Positions 6,443 through 12,511 of a stretch of 12,511 nucleotides of DNA are shown here, one piece after another. This DNA is from Deltaproteobacteria bacterium (GTDB lineage: Bacteria > SAR324 > JACQKK01). Made by a program: the position numbers and the translations under genes. Positions within the stretch are counted from its first letter, which is position 1; every line of letters begins with the position of its first letter. The stretch covers positions 1-12,511 of the forward strand of contig JAOUFO010000022.1 in assembly GCA_029858165.1 (NCBI GenBank), written 5' to 3'. The notes beneath the pieces are model-generated. The model was not told the DNA's origin and made no database searches. It saw only the letters and a program-made list of their open reading frames with translations.

Positions 6443-9400
6443 ATGGATGAAGACATCATCATAGAATTTACCATTGAAGCCAAAGATCACCTTAGCACCC
6501 TGGAGGAGGACCTTTTGCGCCTGGAAGGGCAAATGGATGGGGAACTGGTGAACAAGGTGTTCCGGGTGATCCATTCCATCAAGGGTGGGGCGGCCTTTTT
6601 GGGGCTGGTGAAATTGAAGGACCTGGCCCATGTGATGGAAACCCTGCTTTCCATGATGCGGGCCGGGGATATCAGGCCGGAACACCAGTATATTGATGCC
6701 CTGCTTCAGGGAGGGGATATGATTGCCTCCATGATGGATGATATTCACCACAGCAACGAAATGGATATCAGCCGGAACCTGGCGTTGCTTACCGCGCTAT
6801 TGAACGGGGAAAGCCAAAGCCCTTCCTCCACTTGGGCCCACTCCGCTGCGACGGCTTACCCTCAAACGGATGTGGCGGCCCCGGCCTCTGGGTTAAAAGG
6901 GGTGGAGGCCATGGCCCGGTATGAACTGAACCATTTGCCGCCCAACTACCGGTTTCTTTATCTGTTAAAATACGATTTGAACCAACTGGAACATCAAAGA
7001 ATCACTCCGGTAACCCTGTTAAAGGAACTGCTGACCCAGGGTGAGGTGGTGGACGGGGTCCTGGTCCCCCCCACCCAGGATTTGCGCCTGGGGCTTCCCA
7101 GTGGTCATATGGCGTTTGATGTGTTGTTTGCCACCTGGCTGGATATGGATTTTTTGGAGGTGCTGGCCCGACTGCCGTCCGAAAACATCACCCAGTTGGA
7201 TTTGGCTGCCATTCAAAAAGGGGGGAGGCTTCCGGCGGAATTGGATACCTCCCTGTCTGATCTGGTGTTTGTCTCTGCCCCAAGCGGCTCCGCCGGGGCA
7301 GGTTCACCCGAAACCAGAGGGTCCGTGCAGGCTGTAGCCCCCCAAAGCCGCCCCTTAAGGGGGGATGCCGCGCCTCGTATCAATCAAACCCCAACCAAAG
7401 GGCGGCTGTCAGATGAAATCCGGTCCCCGGCCTCCGGTCCATCCTCTCTCCCTTTACAGGAAATGAAACCAGACTCTCAAACCTCCCTGTTTGCCCATTC
7501 TCTTTCCTCCCAACCGGAGGCACCGGTTCCTATGGCCTCATCAACCCCCGTGTCCGGCAATCCGTCGGAACGACGCAACGAGCCGAATCTGACCGAAATC
7601 ACCAAGCCCTCCCTCCCGGGGCCGGTTCCCATTGTCCCGAAAGAGGCCGAGGAAATTGATTTTGCAGGGCGGGGAGCCAACTCCCTGTTTGGAAAGGCAG
7701 GGGGCCAAACCACCGCCGTCCAGAGAAGCGGCGGGGATTCCGTGGAAACCGTGCGCATCAACGTGGCCATTCTGGACAAGCTGATGACCCTGGCCGGGGA
7801 ACTGGTGTTGTTGCGCAACCGGTTTGTCCGCTGGGTGGATAAAACCAACCCGGTTTCCCGTGCCCTGGCCCACGGGATGGATATTGTGACCACCGAAATG
7901 CAGGAATCCATTATGGCCACCCGCATGCAGCCGGTGGGCAATGTGTTTGGCAAGTTTCCGCGGGTGGTGCGGGACCTCAGCCGGTCCCTTCAAAAGGAAA
8001 TCAAAATCACCATTATCGGTAGCGAGGTGGAACTGGACAAAGCCATTTTGGAGGCTTTGGTGGACCCCTTGACCCACCTGGTGCGAAACAGTTGTGATCA
8101 CGGAATAGAATCCCCGGAAATCCGCCGACAAAAGGGCAAAAACCCTGAGGGGGAGATTGTGTTGCATGCCTACCACCAGGGGGGGCAGATCAACATTGAA
8201 ATTCAGGATGACGGGGCCGGGATTCAGGTTGGCAAGGTGAAGGCCAAAGCCCTGCAACGGGGGTTGAAAACGGAGGCCGAACTGGCCGAAATGACCGAAA
8301 GGGAGGTGTATTTCCTGATCATGCAGCCCGGCTTTTCCACCAATGAGGAGGTGAGCGAACTTTCGGGCCGGGGGGTGGGAATGGATGTGGTGAAAACCAC
8401 CATTGACGGATTGGGCGGGGACATTGAAATCAAAACGATTCCCGGCAAAGGAACCACGTTTTTGATGAAGCTGCCCCTGACCTTGGCCATCATCCCCAGT
8501 TTGATTGTGGAAACCGGCGATGAACGGTATGCCATCCCCCAGGTGAATGTGGAAGAACTGGTGAGCCTGTATGCCGATGAAATTTCCAAAAAAATTGAAT
8601 ACGCCGGGGACCGGGAGGTTTACCGGCTTCGGGACCGGTTGCTGCCCATTATCCGGCTGAACGAGGTGCTGGCCCACCGCCAGACCTTTACCCCGGAGAC
8701 CCGGCTGGAAATCATAGAACGGTATCGGCGGGAGATGGAAACCCTGAAGGATGCGGCCCGAACGGATCATGGAGCCTCCGGCGGGGGGATGGGGGAGGTA
8801 AAACGGCTGCTATCCATTTTGAATATCGCCGTGCTGAAGTTTGGCGCCAACCGGGTTGGGCTGGTGGTGGAAAAAATCCTGGGCATGGAGGAAATTGTGG
8901 TGAAACCCATGCATCCCACCATGAAAAAACTGGCATGCTATGCCGGCGCCACCGTGATGGGGGACGGCAAGGTGGCCCTGATTCTGGATGTACAGGGATT
9001 GAGCCGCCACACCGGGGTGGCCGCCCTGGTGGAGGATATGGAGGAGGACACCAAAACCCAGAGAGGGGAAACCACCCCGGTGCTTCTGTTTAAATACGGC
9101 CCGGCGGAAACCTTCGCTCTGCCCTTGAGTCTGATCAAACGGATTGAGCGCATAGCACCGGCTCAAATAGAAAAAGTGGGGGACCGGGAATACGTCACCG
9201 TGGACAAAACCTCCACAGTTGTTATCCGGGTGGATGAATACATGAATGTTTCCAGTGCAGTACAAAAAGACGAAATGTTTTTGCTGCTGCCCAAACATAT
9301 CAGGCTGCCCATGGGGATCATGGTATCCTCCCTGGTGGATATTGAGGAGGTGGACCTGAATCTGAACCAAAAGGCCCATGTGGAGGATGGCATTATGGGC

Positions 9401-9880
9401 ACCCTGCTGGTGGAAGACAAAATGGTGTTGCTGATGGACCTGCACCGGATGGCGGAACGGACCGGCAAAGGTTCCTCCGCCGGGATGGGGGCCGCTGTTC
9501 AATCACGGCAGGGCAAAAAAAGGGTGCTGGTGGTGGAGGATACACCGTTTTTCCGCAACCTGGTGGCCAGCCATTTGGAACAGAACGGGTTTGAGGTGGT
9601 CCGGGCCGAAAATGGCCGGGAGGGGTTGAGCCGTCTGAATGAATCCACGTTTGATCTGGTGTTGTCTGATATTCAAATGCCGGTGATGGACGGCATGGAG
9701 ATGGTGAAACAGATCAAACTGAGCCAATTCCATAAGGATATCCCTTCCATCGCTCTGACCTCGTTGGATTCCAGCCAGGACAAGGAAAAAATCATGGCAA
9801 GCGGATTTGACCAGCATTTGGTAAAGCTGGATAAAGCCGAACTGTTGCGGGCCGTGCAGCAAACCCTGGCCACCCCCTAA
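6443..9880 (+). CDS. cheA: Hybrid chemotaxis histidine kinase CheA with tandem CheW-like domains and C-terminal receiver
   Basis: A 1145-residue cytoplasmic kinase. Domain order: Hpt (P1, 1-110) with phospho-His44 in HSIKGG; an alpha/beta segment (about 160-260) in the P2 position; a Pro/Ser-rich linker (about 280-430); the P3 dimerisation helices (435-500); the P4 ATPase with N box around Asn549/His553, DDGAGI (589-594), PGFST (629-633) and GRGVGMDVV (642-650); a first CheW-like domain (P5, about 675-860); a second CheW-like domain (about 878-1006); and a receiver (1026-1142) with Glu1032/Asp1033, phospho-acceptor Asp1076, Thr1106 and Lys1128. All catalytic features look intact. The layout resembles FrzE-like CheA-CheY fusions, where the attached receiver can be the output or a phosphate sink. 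The ATG at 6443 is chosen because GAGGCAGG lies just upstream; a TTG at 6425 would overlap the previous stop. Confidence 0.95.
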   Translation: MDEDIIIEFTIEAKDHLSTLEEDLLRLEGQMDGELVNKVFRVIHSIKGGAAFLGLVKLKDLAHVMETLLSMMRAGDIRPEHQYIDALLQGGDMIASMMDDIHHSNEMDISRNLALLTALLNGESQSPSSTWAHSAATAYPQTDVAAPASGLKGVEAMARYELNHLPPNYRFLYLLKYDLNQLEHQRITPVTLLKELLTQGEVVDGVLVPPTQDLRLGLPSGHMAFDVLFATWLDMDFLEVLARLPSENITQLDLAAIQKGGRLPAELDTSLSDLVFVSAPSGSAGAGSPETRGSVQAVAPQSRPLRGDAAPRINQTPTKGRLSDEIRSPASGPSSLPLQEMKPDSQTSLFAHSLSSQPEAPVPMASSTPVSGNPSERRNEPNLTEITKPSLPGPVPIVPKEAEEIDFAGRGANSLFGKAGGQTTAVQRSGGDSVETVRINVAILDKLMTLAGELVLLRNRFVRWVDKTNPVSRALAHGMDIVTTEMQESIMATRMQPVGNVFGKFPRVVRDLSRSLQKEIKITIIGSEVELDKAILEALVDPLTHLVRNSCDHGIESPEIRRQKGKNPEGEIVLHAYHQGGQINIEIQDDGAGIQVGKVKAKALQRGLKTEAELAEMTEREVYFLIMQPGFSTNEEVSELSGRGVGMDVVKTTIDGLGGDIEIKTIPGKGTTFLMKLPLTLAIIPSLIVETGDERYAIPQVNVEELVSLYADEISKKIEYAGDREVYRLRDRLLPIIRLNEVLAHRQTFTPETRLEIIERYRREMETLKDAARTDHGASGGGMGEVKRLLSILNIAVLKFGANRVGLVVEKILGMEEIVVKPMHPTMKKLACYAGATVMGDGKVALILDVQGLSRHTGVAALVEDMEEDTKTQRGETTPVLLFKYGPAETFALPLSLIKRIERIAPAQIEKVGDREYVTVDKTSTVVIRVDEYMNVSSAVQKDEMFLLLPKHIRLPMGIMVSSLVDIEEVDLNLNQKAHVEDGIMGTLLVEDKMVLLMDLHRMAERTGKGSSAGMGAAVQSRQGKKRVLVVEDTPFFRNLVASHLEQNGFEVVRAENGREGLSRLNESTFDLVLSDIQMPVMDGMEMVKQIKLSQFHKDIPSIALTSLDSSQDKEKIMASGFDQHLVKLDKAELLRAVQQTLATP
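7351..7362. repeat. Perfect palindrome CCCCTTAAGGGG inside the CheA linker
   Basis: A perfect 12-bp palindrome lies in the part of cheA that encodes the Pro/Ser-rich linker (around residues 303-307). A C-rich run (7338-7343) and a further GG plus a GC-rich flank surround it. It is read in frame and adds a Pro-Leu-Arg-Gly-Asp-Ala-Ala-Pro segment. The appearance is that of a short dispersed palindromic repeat tolerated in a disordered linker. The repeat's identity is inferred; only the palindrome is seen. Confidence 0.6.
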
Positions 9881-9904
9881 CCCGATTGAGGATCAAAAAA
9901 CCTT

Positions 9905-10378
9905 ATGGCTCAACTGGCGCTGCTTAACGAAAACATCCTTCAATTGGCCTCCTTCCGGCTGGCGGACCGGTTGTTTGGGGTGAACATTCTGGATGTCAGG
10001 GAAATCACACGGGAAATGGAATTTACCCCGGTGTTTCATTCTCCGCCGGAAGTAAAAGGGTATGTGAACATCCGGGGCAAGGTGTATCTGATTCTGGATT
10101 TGAGGACCATGCTGGGCTTTCCTCCGGGGGAGCCTTCCTCCATGAGCCGTCTGGTGATTTTTAAGCCGGAGGTGGGGGAATCCTTCGGGGTGCTGGTGGA
10201 CCAGGTGGGGGATATCATCAACGCCCCGGCCGACAGTGTGGAATACCGCGCGGAGTTTAATGAGGGGCAGGCCCTTCAGGGAGAACCGCACAAAAATTTG
10301 ATTTTGGGGGAATGCAAACTGAACAACCAACTGGTGATTATGCTGAACCCGGTCAATTTTTTAAAAGTGTTGGAATAA
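9905..10378 (+). CDS. cheW: CheW chemotaxis coupling protein
   Basis: A 157-residue single-domain CheW that should bridge the chemoreceptor and CheA in the signalling array. The family pattern is clear: LFGVNILDVREI (about residues 23-34), a Pro-rich turn before the VKGYVNIRGKVYLILDLR segment (50-67), and GVLVDQVGDII (94-104). The last matches the usual core strand of CheW and of CheA P5. It starts 24 bp after the cheA stop with TTGAGGAT (9886-9893) as a loosely spaced ribosome site, and a receptor gene follows 78 bp later. This order points to a dedicated array made of these three proteins. The N-terminus and overall length are normal for CheW. Confidence 0.95.
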   Translation: MAQLALLNENILQLASFRLADRLFGVNILDVREITREMEFTPVFHSPPEVKGYVNIRGKVYLILDLRTMLGFPPGEPSSMSRLVIFKPEVGESFGVLVDQVGDIINAPADSVEYRAEFNEGQALQGEPHKNLILGECKLNNQLVIMLNPVNFLKVLE

Positions 10379-10456
10379 CGACAAGTAACCCGTCTGTCCA
10401 TCCAGGGTGTTGGGCAAAACCCATGAAGTTTTTCACTTCCAATGCAAAGAGGGATC

Positions 10457-12511
10457 ATGCTTTTAAACTCAAGCGGTATCATCGGGGCGGCCAAAAAAGG
10501 GCTGACCCGCAGTCTGAAAATCAAATTGCTGGTGGCCTTTTTGTCCATCGGCATCCTGCCGGTGGCGGTGGTGGCGGTGATTTCCCTCTATCAGTCCAGC
10601 AATGCCCTGGAAGAACAGGTGTATGACCAGTTGAAAACCGCCCGGGAAATCAAGAAGGCCCAGGTAACCGGGTCGTTCCAGGATCTGGGGTATGAATTGA
10701 AAAACCTGGTGGATTTGACCGGGGTGCTGGATGCGGGGGGCATCACCGCCGAGGATGAAAAGGTGATAGACCGTTTTATGGCCAACAACGGGTATTCTGA
10801 TGTGATGCTGGTGCAGCCGGACGGCTATAACTTTTACACCGTGGCCAAGGAGGCCGATTACCACACCAATCTGGTCAACGGTCAGTGGAAGGATACCAAT
10901 TTGGGAGATATGGTGCGCAAAATCCTGAAGGACCAAAAACCCCACATGGCCCCTACACGAAAATATGCCCCGTCCAACGATGCCCCGGCCATGTTTACCG
11001 GGGCGCCGGTGTTTAAAAACGGCAGATTGATTTGGATTGTGGTGATTCAGGTTTCTCTGAAAGACATCAACGACATCATGCAGGAGCGCACCGGGATGCG
11101 AACCACCGGGGAAAGCTACCTGGTGGGTCGGGACCTCACCATGCGGTCCGATTCGTTTTTGGATAAGAGCGGCGCCCATTCGGTGGACCAATCCCTGAGA
11201 AACCCGGAGAAAGGATCCGTCAAAACCGAGGCCACCAAAGAGGTGTTTGAAAACAAAGCTTCCGGCGCCAAAGTGATAACAGATTACAACGGCAACCCGG
11301 TGCTTTCGGCTTTTGCCCCGGTGGAAATCGGGGACGGCATCACCTGGGCCATCATCGTGGAAATGGATGAATGGGAGGCTTTTCAGGCGGTCACCACCCT
11401 GCGCTGGGCCATCATCATTTTAATTGCCATTGCCGTGGCCCTGATTGCCATGGTGGGCATCTGGATGGCCCGCTCCATCACCAAGCCCATCCTGGATGTG
11501 GCGGGGGCGTTTCAGCAGGTGGCCGACGGCGATTTTACCGTGCAGACCCACATTACCAACAAGGATGAAATCGGCGCCCTGGCGGATTCCTTCAACCATA
11601 CGGTTGCCACCCTGCGGGATATGTTTATGGGGTTGAGGAACAACGCCGGGGTGCTGGCCAGTTCTTCCGAGGAGCTTTCATCGGTGGCCAAAAATCTGGC
11701 CGCCAGCACCGAGGAAATGAGCATTCAGGCCAACAACGTGGGATCCGCCACCGAGCAGCTTTCCTCCAACATCAATTCCATGGCCTCCGGGGTGGAGGAA
11801 ATGAGCGTCAATATAAGCAGTGTATCCAGCGGGGCAGAGCAAATGTCCAACAACATGTCCTCCGTATCCAGCGCGGTGGAGGAAATGTCCACCTCGTTTG
11901 AACAAATCGCCAAAAGCGCCCAAAACGCATCCAAGGTGGCCGGGGACGCCATGCAGATGTCCACCCAGGCATCCGAAACCATGAACTCCCTGGGGGTGGC
12001 CGCCAAGGAAATCGGCGAGGTGACCGAGGTCATCAAACGGATTGCCGAGCAAACCAATTTGCTGGCCTTAAACGCCACCATAGAGGCCGCATCCGCCGGA
12101 GAAGCCGGCAAGGGGTTTGCGGTGGTGGCCAACGAAATCAAAGAACTGGCCAATCAATCCGCCGGAGCGGCGGAGGATATTGCCAAACGCATCACCGCCA
12201 CCCAGAAGAAAACCGATGAGGCGGTGGGGGTCATTTCCAAAGTGGCCACGGTCATCGGCTCCATCAACGATTCGGTGGAGGTGATCACCTCAGCGGTCAA
12301 CCAGCAGTCCAAGGCCTCCAACGAAATATCCAACAACGTGGGGGAGGCTGCACGGGCGGCCAACAACATCGCCAGCGCCATCGCCGAAGTGTCCAAGGGC
12401 TCCAACGATCTGGCCAACAATTCCGGCGAGGCCGCCAACGCGGCCAATGAGGTCTCCAAAAACATCACCGGGGTGATCAAGGTGATCGGAGAAAATTCCA
12501 GCGGCATCACC
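10457..12511 (+). CDS. Methyl-accepting chemotaxis protein, C-terminus beyond the window
   Basis: The frame stays open to the last base (685 codons), so the gene is incomplete here. It has a first membrane helix (about residues 20-44), an extracytoplasmic sensor region (45-315) with features of a double Cache domain such as VQPDGYNFYT and GESYLVGRD, a second membrane helix (about 317-338), a HAMP domain (339-391) and a long cytoplasmic coiled coil. The receptor tip that binds CheA/CheW is intact around QTNLLALNATIEAA, with tip Glu543. From residue 419 to 476, five Glu-Glu or Glu-Gln pairs repeat every 14 residues; these are candidate methylation sites. AAGAGGG lies just before the ATG as a short-spaced ribosome site. 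An earlier ATG at 10423 is in another frame. The ligand cannot be predicted from sequence alone. Confidence 0.95.
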   Translation, partial: MLLNSSGIIGAAKKGLTRSLKIKLLVAFLSIGILPVAVVAVISLYQSSNALEEQVYDQLKTAREIKKAQVTGSFQDLGYELKNLVDLTGVLDAGGITAEDEKVIDRFMANNGYSDVMLVQPDGYNFYTVAKEADYHTNLVNGQWKDTNLGDMVRKILKDQKPHMAPTRKYAPSNDAPAMFTGAPVFKNGRLIWIVVIQVSLKDINDIMQERTGMRTTGESYLVGRDLTMRSDSFLDKSGAHSVDQSLRNPEKGSVKTEATKEVFENKASGAKVITDYNGNPVLSAFAPVEIGDGITWAIIVEMDEWEAFQAVTTLRWAIIILIAIAVALIAMVGIWMARSITKPILDVAGAFQQVADGDFTVQTHITNKDEIGALADSFNHTVATLRDMFMGLRNNAGVLASSSEELSSVAKNLAASTEEMSIQANNVGSATEQLSSNINSMASGVEEMSVNISSVSSGAEQMSNNMSSVSSAVEEMSTSFEQIAKSAQNASKVAGDAMQMSTQASETMNSLGVAAKEIGEVTEVIKRIAEQTNLLALNATIEAASAGEAGKGFAVVANEIKELANQSAGAAEDIAKRITATQKKTDEAVGVISKVATVIGSINDSVEVITSAVNQQSKASNEISNNVGEAARAANNIASAIAEVSKGSNDLANNSGEAANAANEVSKNITGVIKVIGENSSGIT

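Noticed and set aside
7541..8770. Long open frame on the - strand inside cheA (409 codons)
   Set aside because: Shadow of the CheA frame, with low-complexity His/Gln/Gly composition and no motif.
10379..10456. Small hairpin TGGG-CAAAA-CCCA (10411-10423) between cheW and the receptor gene as a terminator
   Set aside because: The stem is only 4 bp and no T run follows, so it is unlikely to stop transcription within the operon.
1..12511. CRISPR array, tRNA, rRNA or transposase
   Set aside because: No regularly spaced repeats, no cloverleaf-like sequence, and no transposase or integrase motif was seen on either strand.

Overview
The window looks like chromosomal DNA from a Gram-negative, probably sulfate-reducer-like bacterium (Desulfobacterota / former Deltaproteobacteria). 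This is an inference from the style of the proteins: a hybrid CheA-CheW-CheW-REC kinase, a long Cache-type chemoreceptor rich in Asn/Ser/Glu, and a CsoR-CopA pair. No 16S or housekeeping gene is present to confirm it.

Region 1 (1-2780) is a two-gene copper-resistance unit on the + strand: a CsoR-family copper-sensing repressor followed 30 bp later by a CopA-type Cu(I) exporting P-type ATPase with two N-terminal metal-binding domains.

Region 2 (2781-4430) is visibly richer in A+T than its flanks and looks acquired. It holds a phage CI/LexA-like repressor on the - strand, a divergent 63-residue ribbon-helix-helix protein, overlapping dyads between them, and about 650 bp with no convincing gene. 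That last stretch contains a run of ten Gs and a cluster of inverted repeats. The repressor has the S24 peptidase fold, but its catalytic serine is replaced by glycine.

Region 3 (4431 to the window end) is one + strand signalling operon. Its order is: a PP2C (SpoIIE/RsbU-type) phosphatase with a degenerate receiver domain, an RsbW-like ATPase fused to a STAS domain, a 1145-residue hybrid CheA, a CheW, and a membrane chemoreceptor cut off by the window end. The expected flow is receptor, then CheW/CheA, then the CheA-attached receiver. The partner-switching pair at the head of the operon suggests that the array, or a parallel input, also controls a phosphorylation-dependent protein-binding switch. 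The target of that switch cannot be seen here. No CheY, CheR, CheB or sigma factor lies inside the window.

The most interesting content is the pairing of a partner-switching module with a chemosensory array, including the pseudo-receiver phosphatase and the kinase-STAS fusion. Next come the S24-fold repressor without its nucleophile, and the exact 14-residue ladder of Glu/Gln pairs in the chemoreceptor.
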